Source of the DNA: Tardiphaga sp.
Lineage (GTDB): Bacteria; Pseudomonadota; Alphaproteobacteria; Rhizobiales; Xanthobacteraceae
Reading direction: 5' to 3'
NCBI GenBank assembly: GCA_014377915.1
Contig: JACMOT010000127.1
Span: 1 to 5,378, forward strand
Length of the DNA stretch: 5,378 nucleotides
Position numbers and translations under genes: made by a program. The notes below the pieces were generated by a model, which worked only from the letters and a program-made list of their open reading frames with translations, had not been told where the DNA came from and made no database searches. Positions 1 through 5,170 of the stretch are shown here, in pieces. Position 1 is the stretch's first letter. Every line of letters starts with the position of its first letter.

Positions 1-474
1 ACCGTGGCGCGCGACGCCACGGTCGCGAAGACCACGAAGCTGGTCGGTGACACGCCCGTGGTGATCGAGCGGGAGGACGCGGCGGCCTGGCAGAGCGTCG
101 AGCGGAGCAACCACGCCGCCGTCGAGGCGCCCGGCGACGCGGAGACCGGCACCGCGCTGATGGCGCGCGTGACGCGCGCGGTCGAGCGCGAACTGGTACA
201 GATCGATGCGATCCTCGCCGGCGATCACAACAAGCCGCGGCGCTACACCGAGGCCGAGCGCCGCGCCCGCACGCTGGCCTCGCTGGCCCGTACGTTAAGT
301 GAAGTAGGGCGGCTGCGCGCCGCGGATGAGGGCCATGCCTATGTGCCGAGCGCCGCCCGTGACCTGGATGGGTTCCGCAAGGCGCTTTGGAAGAGACTGG
401 AACAATCACTCACCCGACGAGCGGATGTCGGGAGTGGTGGCGATGACGCCGCCGGAGATGACCGATCTCGATAG
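1..474 (+). CDS. Putative terminase small subunit-like protein (5' end may lie outside window)
   Basis: The reading frame is open from the first base. A GTG at 4 is the first possible start inside the window, so the true start may lie upstream. The visible product has about 156 residues, is charged and Ala/Arg-rich, and has no membrane segment or signal peptide. A basic helical stretch at about residues 78-103 (RRYTEAERRARTLASLARTL) is followed by RDLDGFRKALWKRLEQSL near residues 118-135, probably helical. A small, helical, weakly conserved protein directly before a terminase large subunit is the usual place for the DNA-recognising small terminase subunit in GTA-like and HK97-like clusters. 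Its last 32 bases overlap the start of the terminase gene, which suggests translational coupling. The function rests mainly on position. It could also be an uncharacterised protein conserved at this place. Confidence 0.6.
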   Translation, partial: TVARDATVAKTTKLVGDTPVVIEREDAAAWQSVERSNHAAVEAPGDAETGTALMARVTRAVERELVQIDAILAGDHNKPRRYTEAERRARTLASLARTLSEVGRLRAADEGHAYVPSAARDLDGFRKALWKRLEQSLTRRADVGSGGDDAAGDDRSR

Positions 475-1711
475 TCAGTGGCCGCTGTTTGCGCACGACT
501 ATCAATTTCCGCCGCGGTGCGCGCCGAACGGCGCCCCGTGGCTGACCTGGCTGCTGATCGGCGGTCGCGGCGCCGGCAAGACCCGCGCCGGCGCGGAGTG
601 GGTCCGCGCGATGGCCAATGGCCATGCGCCCGCCACCGAGAAGGCCGGCCGCATCGCGCTGATCGGCGAGACCGAACATGACGTCCGCGAGGTGATGATC
701 GAGGGCGTCTCCGGCCTGCTGTCGGTGCATTGGCCGAACGAGCGGCCGGTCTGGATGCCCTCGCGGAAGCGGCTGGAATGGCCGAACGGCGCGGTGGCGC
801 AGGTGTTTTCGGCGGATGATCCGGAGAGCCTGCGCGGCCCGCAATTTGACTGCGCGTGGTGCGACGAGATGGCGAAGTGGCGCTACGCGGAAGCGGCGTT
901 CGACATGCTGCAGTTCGGGCTGCGGCTGGGGTCGCAGCCGCGGCAATTGATCACCACCACGCCGCGGCCGACGGCGTTGCTGAAGCGTCTGATGAAGGAT
1001 GCCTCCAGCGTGACGACCCGGGCGCCGACCCGGGCCAATGCGTTCAATCTGGCGCCGAGCTTCTTGCAGAGTGTAACGACGCGCTATGCCGGCACACGGA
1101 TGGGGCGGCAGGAACTCGATGGCGAGATCATCGAGGACCGCGCCGATGCGCTGTGGTCGCGCGCGCTGCTCGAGGGCTGCCGCGTCGCCGAGGTGCCGCC
1201 GCTGCGCCGCATCGTGGTCGCGGTCGATCCGCCGGTGTCGGCCGGCAAGCGCGCCGATGCCTGCGGCATCGTCGCGGCGGGGATCGCCGAGAGCGGCGTC
1301 GTCTATGTGATCGCCGACCACAGCGTGGCGGCGGTGCCGCCGTCGGTATGGGCCTACAAGGCGATCGCGCTGTGGCGACGGCTGCAGGCCGACGCGCTGG
1401 TGGTGGAGATCAACCAGGGCGGCGAGATGGTGCGTAGCGTGATCCGCGAGGTCGATGACGGCGTGCAGGTGACGCCGGTGCGGGCGCTGCGCGGCAAATG
1501 GCTGCGCGCCGAGCCGGTGGCGATGCTGTACGAGCAGGGCCGGGTCAAGCACGTCGGCGGCTTTGCCGCGCTGGAAGACGAGATGTGCGATTTTGCCTCC
1601 AGCGGATTGTCGTCGGGGCGCTCGCCGGACCGGCTCGACGCGCTGGTCTGGGCGGTCGCCTCGCTGGCGCTGGTGTCGCGCGGCGACGGGCCGCGGATCA
1701 GGGTGTTGTAG
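443..1711 (+). CDS. Terminase large subunit / DNA-packaging protein (GTA or HK97 type)
   Basis: This is the motor that translocates DNA into proheads and cuts it. With the start at 443 it has 422 residues, a full length for GTA-type large terminases. The N-terminal ATPase has a Walker A loop GGRGAGKT (about residues 40-47), a Walker B segment FDCAWCDE ending in D141-E142, and the coupling motif ITTTPRP (170-176). The C-terminal RNase H-like nuclease shows three acidic positions: D262 in VAVDPP, E322 in VVEINQGG, and D399 (or D396) in SPDRLDALVWA. All key motifs are intact. ATG 443 is preferred because GGGAG lies 8 bases upstream. ATG 425 is in frame but has a poorer ribosome site, and the still earlier in-frame ATG 326 lies deep inside the preceding gene. 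It overlaps that gene by 32 bases. In GTA-like clusters the portal gene normally follows directly; here it is displaced by about 720 bases. Confidence 0.95.
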   Translation: MTPPEMTDLDSQWPLFAHDYQFPPRCAPNGAPWLTWLLIGGRGAGKTRAGAEWVRAMANGHAPATEKAGRIALIGETEHDVREVMIEGVSGLLSVHWPNERPVWMPSRKRLEWPNGAVAQVFSADDPESLRGPQFDCAWCDEMAKWRYAEAAFDMLQFGLRLGSQPRQLITTTPRPTALLKRLMKDASSVTTRAPTRANAFNLAPSFLQSVTTRYAGTRMGRQELDGEIIEDRADALWSRALLEGCRVAEVPPLRRIVVAVDPPVSAGKRADACGIVAAGIAESGVVYVIADHSVAAVPPSVWAYKAIALWRRLQADALVVEINQGGEMVRSVIREVDDGVQVTPVRALRGKWLRAEPVAMLYEQGRVKHVGGFAALEDEMCDFASSGLSSGRSPDRLDALVWAVASLALVSRGDGPRIRVL

Positions 1712-1741
1712 GTTGTGGTCCGGGACAGGTGCGTCCAGCGA

Positions 1742-2032
1742 TTAGATCAACTCATCCGCGAGATCCCGCCACTCCGGATTGAGCTTCTCGATCAGCGCGA
1801 ATTTCCATTCACGGCGCCAGCGCTTGAGGGCGTGCTCACGTGCTCGGGCCTCTAGGATCGAAGCATATTCTTCGACATGCACCAGCCGGTCAATCTTGTA
1901 GCGCCGCGTGAAGCCATCGGCGGCGCCGGATTGGTGTTCGGCGATGCGACGACTGATATCGTTGGCGACGCCGACATAGAGCGTGCCGCGATAACGGCTG
2001 GCGAGGATGTAAACGTAGAACGATCCTTCCAT
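1742..2032 (-). CDS. Small GIY-YIG nuclease-domain protein
   Basis: This 96-residue protein is essentially one GIY-YIG domain. The signature appears as YVYIL (residues 6-10) and LYVGV (18-22), followed by the conserved Arg region R28-R29, H33, the putative metal-binding Glu E66 in a REHALKRWRREWK helix, and N85 in LNPEW near the C-terminus. This matches the single-domain GIY-YIG family (UPF0213/YhbQ-like) that is common in Rhizobiales. The cellular role of these proteins is mostly unknown; a structure-specific or single-strand DNA nuclease is plausible. ATG at 2032 is chosen because GGAGG lies 9 bases upstream and the family starts just before the YVYI strand; an in-frame ATG at 2089 would add a non-family extension. 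The gene faces against the packaging genes and ends 30 bases from the terminase stop, so it looks like a cassette inserted between terminase and portal. Confidence 0.9.
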   Translation of the reverse strand: MEGSFYVYILASRYRGTLYVGVANDISRRIAEHQSGAADGFTRRYKIDRLVHVEEYASILEARAREHALKRWRREWKFALIEKLNPEWRDLADELI

Positions 2033-2094
2033 GCGGCGAGGCCTCCACCGATACGCCAGGCAGGATATCGCCGTATTCGTGTTTTTCAAGAACA

Positions 2095-2266
2095 GCTCTG
2101 GTCCGTGTCCCGGGCGCGACGCGGCACGCAGTGCTGCTTCGCAGAACCGGGACCCCGTTTCGGCGGCCCATCCCCATCGCCCGGGGCGATCCCGCCGCGC
2201 CGCGCCCGGGAAACGTGGAGAGGTTTGTGATGTTCAACCGCCTGAAAGCCTAGCGCGCCGCGCCGG
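2095..2266 (+). repeat. Tandem duplication, copy 1 (palindromic element plus dead portal start)
   Basis: This segment matches 2301-2472 almost base for base at a constant offset of 206 bp. It begins GCTCTGGTCCGTGTCC and includes an imperfect long inverted repeat (left arm GTGTCCCGGGCGCGACGCGG, right arm ending CGCGCCCGGGAAAC), the ribosome site GTGGAGAG and the first codons of the portal gene. Differences cluster in the central hairpin, where this copy reads ACCGGGACCCCGTTTC and the palindrome is broken. The style resembles the GTCCGGGAC-type intergenic palindromes I associate with Bradyrhizobium and Rhodopseudomonas; that link is from memory. Confidence 0.88.
2230..2253 (+). pseudogene. Duplicated portal gene start, stops after seven codons
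   Basis: The ATG at 2230 sits behind the same GGAGAG-type ribosome site as the real portal start at 2436 and encodes the same first residues (MFNRLKA). Here the eighth codon is TAG instead of TAT. The copy is out of frame with the intact portal gene (offset 206, not a multiple of three). It is therefore either a relic of the tandem duplication or a translated seven-residue leader. Confidence 0.75.
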
Positions 2267-2300
2267 CTGTTCGGGTCTGGGCTTGTCTTCTACAGGCGGC

Positions 2301-2472
2301 GCTCTGGTCCGTGTCCAGGGCGCGACGCGGCACGCAGTGCTGCTTCGCAGAACCGGGATCCCGGTTCTGCGGCGCATCCCCATCGCCCGCAGCGATGCCG
2401 CCGCGCCGCGCCCGGGAAACGTGGAGAGATTTGTGATGTTCAACCGCCTGAAAGCCTATCTCGCGGCGCCGG
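2301..2472 (+). repeat. Tandem duplication, copy 2 (palindromic element plus working portal start)
   Basis: This is the second copy of the 172-bp segment at 2095-2266. The outer inverted arms pair GTGTCCAGGGCGCGACGCGG (about 2311-2330) with a C-rich right arm ending CGCGCCCGGGAAAC near 2420. It contains a perfect central palindrome and leads straight into the ribosome site and start codon of the portal gene. Any transcript entering the portal gene from upstream would carry this strong stem-loop just before the ribosome site. Confidence 0.88.
2346..2371. repeat. Perfect 26-bp palindrome
   Basis: The arms CGCAGAACCGGGA and TCCCGGTTCTGCG meet with no loop, giving a perfect dyad centred between 2358 and 2359. 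It is nested in the longer inverted repeat of duplication copy 2. The equivalent place in copy 1 is degraded. It could form a hairpin or cruciform. No T-run follows, so it is not a classical terminator. Confidence 0.88.
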
Positions 2473-3362
2473 AGGCGAAGGCCAGTCGTACGGCCAGAAT
2501 TCTCGCCTATGAATCTGGCGGGCGGGCGCGGTGGACGCCGCGGGAGTTCGCGGCGCTGGCGCGCGAGGGATATCTGCACAATGCCATCGTGCATCGCGCG
2601 GTGCGGCTGATCGCGGAGAACGCCGCGGCGTGCCCGTTTCTGGTGTTCGACGGCGCGCAGGAGCGCGAGGCGCATCCGCTGTCGACGCTGCTGACGCGGC
2701 CCAATCCGCGTCAGGACGGCGCGGTGTTGTTCGAGATGCTCTATGCGCATCTGCTGCTCGCCGGCAATGCCTATGTCGAGCAGGTCTCGCTCGATGACCA
2801 GGTACACGAACTCTACGCGCTGCGGCCGGACCGCGTGAAAGTGGTGCCCGGCCCGGATGGCTGGGCGGAGGCCTATGAGTACAGCGTCGGCGGGCGCGCG
2901 GTGCGCTTCGAGCAAAGCGGCGCGGTGCCGCCGATCCTGCATCTGACCTTCTTCCATCCGCTCGACGACCATTACGGGCTGGCACCGATCGAGGCCGCCG
3001 CGGTGGCGCTCGATACCCACAATGCCGCGGCGAAATGGAACAAGGCGCTGCTCGACAATGCCGCGCGGCCATCCGGCGCGCTGGTCTATGCCGGGCCGGA
3101 CGGCGCGATGCTGTCGGAGGCGCAGTTCGATCGCCTGAAGCACGAGCTGGAAGGCGGCTATGCCGGCGCCATCAATGCCGGCAAGCCGTTGCTACTTGAA
3201 GGCGGCCTGGACTGGAAGCCGATGTCGCTGTCGCCGAAGGACATGGACTTCCTCGAAGCCAAGCACACCGCCGCGCGCGAAATCGCGCTGGCCTTCGGCG
3301 TGCCGCCGATGCTGCTCGGCATTCCCGGCGACAATACCTTTGCCAATTACCAGGAAGTGTGA
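2436..3362 (+). CDS. HK97/GTA-type portal protein, C-terminally truncated by insertion
   Basis: Portal proteins form the dodecameric ring at the capsid vertex through which the terminase pumps DNA. The 308-residue frame begins at ATG 2436, with GGAGAG 7 bases upstream. It shows the family pattern: LTRPNPRQDG and FEMLYAHLLLAGNAYVE in the first half, ELYALRPDRVKVVPG, ILHLTFFHPLDDHYGLAPIEAA with the following NAAAKWNKALLDNAARPSGAL, then EAKHTAAREIALAFGVPP and MLLGIPGDNTFANYQE at the end. In full-length relatives (about 390-400 residues) NYQE is followed by Ala and 80-90 more residues. Here one Val and TGA follow, and no portal-like sequence continues in any frame. The break coincides with the left end of a Mu-like element, so this is a 5' gene fragment and probably non-functional. 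Upstream in-frame ATGs (from 2031) run through the repeats and are rejected as starts. Confidence 0.92.
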   Translation: MFNRLKAYLAAPEAKASRTARILAYESGGRARWTPREFAALAREGYLHNAIVHRAVRLIAENAAACPFLVFDGAQEREAHPLSTLLTRPNPRQDGAVLFEMLYAHLLLAGNAYVEQVSLDDQVHELYALRPDRVKVVPGPDGWAEAYEYSVGGRAVRFEQSGAVPPILHLTFFHPLDDHYGLAPIEAAAVALDTHNAAAKWNKALLDNAARPSGALVYAGPDGAMLSEAQFDRLKHELEGGYAGAINAGKPLLLEGGLDWKPMSLSPKDMDFLEAKHTAAREIALAFGVPPMLLGIPGDNTFANYQEV

Positions 3363-3383
3363 CGCGCAAGTTTGGGTGGCGCT

Positions 3384-3424
3384 AATCGGGATCAGCCGGG
3401 AATGTCGGGGATGCCGCGGGAAAG
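3384..3424 (+). repeat. Four GGGA words phased at exactly 10 bp
   Basis: GGGA occurs at 3388, 3398, 3408 and 3418, each within a variant of a (C)CGGGAA(T) motif: AATCGGGAT, GCCGGGAAT, TCGGGGAT and CGCGGGAAA. The first lies about 30 bp inside the inferred prophage terminus. Ten-bp phasing places the four words on nearly the same face of the helix, as expected for cooperative binding of a protein such as the transposase or repressor at the element's end. Confidence 0.6.
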
Positions 3425-3507
3425 GCCCGGTTTTATTGGGTTTTTCGACAATCCGGCGGGCGCAGGCGGGCGGCGGGTCGTGCAAGTTCGAATGGCAGGG
3501 CGGGGCG

Positions 3508-3594
3508 ACCGGGTTCGGATTCCCCGGCCAAACGACCGCCATCCGGGCCAACCGGGAATCCTTACCGGGAAAAATCGCCGGCGATTCCCGGTTC
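3508..3594. repeat. Cluster of ACCGGGAAT motifs, direct and inverted
   Basis: Sites read AACCGGGAATCC (3550-3561), TACCGGGAAA (3563-3572) and, inverted, GATTCCCGGTTC (3583-3594). A diverged pair, ACCGGG with CCCCGG, lies at 3508-3527. The second and third sites form an inverted repeat (about 3564-3592) around the 14-bp palindrome AATCGCCGGCGATT (3573-3586). No convincing gene lies here. In Mu the left end carries several transposase-binding sites, so these are candidate end-recognition sites, but control by another phage protein is equally possible. Confidence 0.65.
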
Positions 3595-3661
3595 GGCGGA
3601 ATCGCTATTTCAGCGCGGCTGGCGCGGGTTTTCAACGCGCCGCGCAACTTCGTCCGCCGCC

Positions 3662-3688
3662 GAACCGGGAAAGTAACCGGGAATCCCG
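3662..3688. repeat. Tandem pair of ACCGGGAA motifs
   Basis: GAACCGGGAAAG (3662-3673) is followed 12 bp later by TAACCGGGAATC (3674-3685). The second overlaps the dyad CGGGA-A-TCCCG (3678-3688). The spacing resembles the 13-bp tandem pair at 3552 and 3565, so the motif comes in matched pairs. Together with the cluster at 3508-3594 this suggests a set of protein-binding sites spread over the prophage's left 330 bp. Confidence 0.65.
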
Positions 3689-3751
3689 AAATGCAGCAAA
3701 CGCAGGGCTGGCGAAGCGTCGGAATGCATCGCGGCCTGCCGCCCGCAACAA

Positions 3752-3994
3752 CTATTCTCGCATCTGAAGGATCCGCCTGGCGTCGCGGTCGCGCGCCTGC
3801 TGCTGCAACTGCCGGCAGCGCTGCAGTTGCGGCGTCGCCCGGCGCGCCTGCGCCATCCGGCCGGACCTGATCAACGCCGCGACGCTGTCGGTCAACGCGC
3901 CACAAATCTGCAGTGTCGCATCGTCAGCCCGCGCCGGCGCCGCGCCAAGCGCGCCCGCCAGTAGTAGCACGGCTACAGACCTCGTCCCGCCCAT
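3752..3994 (-). CDS. Small predicted periplasmic protein, coupled to the repressor gene
   Basis: This 80-residue frame begins with a clear Sec-type signal peptide: T4-R5, then a hydrophobic core VAVLLLAGALGAA (7-19), then a signal-peptidase I site after A-R-A (residues 21-23). The mature part has about 57 residues, is helical and rich in Gln and Arg, and has two cysteines (C31 and C60) that could form one disulfide in the periplasm. I do not recognise the family. The ATG at 3994 overlaps the end of the upstream repressor gene by 22 bases, with GGA 8 bases before it, so it is probably translated from the repressor transcript and expressed in the lysogen. By position it could be a lysogenic-conversion or superinfection-exclusion gene; that is inference only. 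The signal peptide and coupling make it more likely real than a chance frame. Confidence 0.6.
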   Translation of the reverse strand: MGGTRSVAVLLLAGALGAAPARADDATLQICGALTDSVAALIRSGRMAQARRATPQLQRCRQLQQQARDRDARRILQMRE

Positions 3995-4815
3995 TTCACG
4001 CGTCCATAGATCCGCAACCGCAGCTCCTTCGGCACGGTCTCCGGCGGAAACATGTCGCGGTTGTCGGCGATCATGATGACGTCGTCACCGCTGCGCTTCA
4101 ACCGCTTGACGTAGGCCTCGTGGCCCACCGTAAACACATAGATCTTGCCGTCGGCGATCTGCGTGGCCGCCGGCGAGACATCGACCAGCATCAGGTCGCC
4201 GTCCGAGATCGTCTCGCGCATGCTTTCACCGCTGGCCTGCATCAGCCGGGCATGGCCCGGCGCGACGCCGTGCTGGTGCAGCACGACGCGCGGAAAATTC
4301 ACGTAGCTGGAGCCGTCGTCGAGCATCAGCGCGCCGCCGGCCGCGGCCTTGAAGGCGAGTTTCTGGATCGGCACATCGTCGCCATCGGATCTCGCGATGT
4401 CGGGCGCCGCGTCGGCCGGCTGCGTCCGCCGATCCATCGCGCGTCCGCTGACGATCCAGTCCAGTGGAATCTCCGTTTCAGCCGACAACGTCGCCACGAC
4501 CGTCAGCGGGATATCCATGCCTTGCTCATAGCGGCTGTAGGTCGACGCCGACTTGCCGAGCAGCTGCTCGCGCTGCGCCGCAGGCACCAGTCGCAGCGTA
4601 ATCCCGAAACGGTCGCCGATCGTCAGTCTCGACCAGTCGGGCAGGGCCGCGCCGTCCGGCAGGCTTTCCAGCAGATCGACATATTCCCGAATCTGCCTGA
4701 TTCCTAAGCGTTTTTTACCGGAGTCCGGCTCAATATTTGCAGATATGGTAATATTAGACTTCAAAACGATTGATTTTTTTGTCATATTCGGTAAAACCTG
4801 CTTCGTTCGTAGCAT
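3973..4815 (-). CDS. Mu-like phage repressor: HTH plus S24 (LexA-like) peptidase domain
   Basis: Maintains lysogeny by binding operators between itself and ner. The 280-residue frame has an XRE-like helix-turn-helix region at about 75-120, recognisable in REQLLGKSASTYSRYEQG followed by IPLDWIVSG. The S24 peptidase domain fills residues about 150-280: catalytic Ser198 in GESM, general-base Lys237 in EAYVKRL (39 residues later, near the LexA spacing), and a candidate Ala159-Gly160 self-cleavage site 38 residues before the serine. All are present, so RecA-stimulated cleavage and SOS induction are plausible. Phage Mu's own c repressor lacks this domain, so control here is more lambda-like. About 60 residues precede the HTH region, and their first part is encoded by AT-rich DNA. 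The start is uncertain: ATG 4815 has no clear ribosome site, and ATG 4785 (MTKKSIVLKSN) has a weak AGG upstream and may be the true one. Confidence 0.9.
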   Translation of the reverse strand: MLRTKQVLPNMTKKSIVLKSNITISANIEPDSGKKRLGIRQIREYVDLLESLPDGAALPDWSRLTIGDRFGITLRLVPAAQREQLLGKSASTYSRYEQGMDIPLTVVATLSAETEIPLDWIVSGRAMDRRTQPADAAPDIARSDGDDVPIQKLAFKAAAGGALMLDDGSSYVNFPRVVLHQHGVAPGHARLMQASGESMRETISDGDLMLVDVSPAATQIADGKIYVFTVGHEAYVKRLKRSGDDVIMIADNRDMFPPETVPKELRLRIYGRVKWAGRGL

Positions 4816-4864
4816 ATCTGAAATAAAACAACCTGAGCGATCTCCATTTCAGGGCACCTCGCAG
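4740..4864. promoter_or_regulatory. AT-rich divergent repressor/ner control region with inverted repeats
   Basis: The DNA from about 4700 to 4850 is strikingly AT-rich compared with the rest of the window. Two perfect inverted pairs stand out: CTGAAAT (4818-4824) with ATTTCAG (4846-4852), and CAGATATG (4740-4747) with CATATCTG (4813-4820). They flank the candidate repressor starts and the ner leader, where repressor and Ner operators are expected by analogy with Mu. A weak rightward promoter could be TTGATT (4770) and TAAAAC (4792) with 16-bp spacing. TATGCT on the minus strand (4816-4811) could be a repressor -10 element. Promoter details are low confidence; the region's role is likely. Confidence 0.6.
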
Positions 4865-5170
4865 ATGGCTTCCCCCGGCTGGCATCGCGCCGACATCGTC
4901 GCCGCCATTCACAAGCAGAACACAACCCTGGCCCAGCTGGCCCGAGACAATGGTCTCCACGAGGGAACGTTGCGTTCAGCCCTGTCCTACCCCCGAAAGC
5001 CGTCTAACGAAATCATAGCCAGAGAGCTGGGAGTCTCGCTGCATGCGCTCTGGCCCTATTGGTTCACGTCCGAAGGCGTGCTGACTGCGCCGACTCGTAC
5101 ATCCGGCCTGCGCCCGAGGTCGAGTCAGAAACGCCGCCGCAAACTGAACCGTGCCGGAGCGCGACGATGA
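4865..5170 (+). CDS. ner: Ner-like DNA-binding regulator of Mu-type phages
   Basis: In Mu, Ner is the early negative regulator that turns down repressor and early transcription at the start of lytic growth. Residues 5-67 match the Ner/Nlp family well: GWHRADIVAAIHKQN, the helix-turn-helix LAQLARDNGLHEGTLRSAL, then EIIARELGVSLHALWPYWF, closely parallel to Mu Ner's WHRAD opening and IWP close. The protein has 101 residues against about 75 in Mu. The extra C-terminal tail (about 72-101) is Arg/Lys-rich (QKRRRKLNRAGARR) and may add non-specific DNA contacts. ATG 4865 is chosen because the family starts just before WHRAD and AGGG lies 10 bases upstream. The frame is open much further back, but that part is antisense to the repressor. 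The gene diverges from the repressor and overlaps the next gene by 4 bases (ATGA). Confidence 0.92.
   Translation: MASPGWHRADIVAAIHKQNTTLAQLARDNGLHEGTLRSALSYPRKPSNEIIARELGVSLHALWPYWFTSEGVLTAPTRTSGLRPRSSQKRRRKLNRAGARR

Noticed and set aside
410..1552. Long open frame antisense to the terminase gene
   Set aside because: It is a GC-rich shadow of a clear terminase gene; its translation is His/Arg-rich and low in complexity, with no recognisable domain.
2031..2435. Upstream in-frame extension of the portal gene
   Set aside because: The extension runs through non-coding repeats and the end of the GIY-YIG gene on the other strand. The family start and ribosome site support ATG 2436.
3360..3366. 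Alternative prophage terminus starting at TGACGCG
   Set aside because: It would require host sequence GAAGTG, giving Val where the portal family has Ala (GCN); a terminus at 3358 explains the break better. Not excluded.
3425..3446. Possible terminator: CCCGG, short loop, GGG and TTTTT
   Set aside because: The stem has only about three base pairs, too weak to call, although the T-run is suggestive.
3384..3688. CRISPR-like array from the repeated CCGGGAA motif
   Set aside because: Repeats are only 8-12 bp, in both orientations and unevenly spaced; there are no spacers of constant size and no cas genes.
3160..3870. Plus-strand open frame running across the portal/prophage junction
   Set aside because: It starts as an out-of-frame shadow of the portal gene and continues through the motif-rich left end; no domain is visible and it crosses an insertion boundary.
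3192..3905. Minus-strand open frame across the same junction
   Set aside because: It is antisense to the portal gene, then to the repeat region, and clashes with the signal-peptide gene frame; the composition looks random.
3913..4707. Plus-strand frame antisense to the repressor
   Set aside because: The minus-strand repressor has complete catalytic motifs; this frame is His/Arg-rich shadow sequence.
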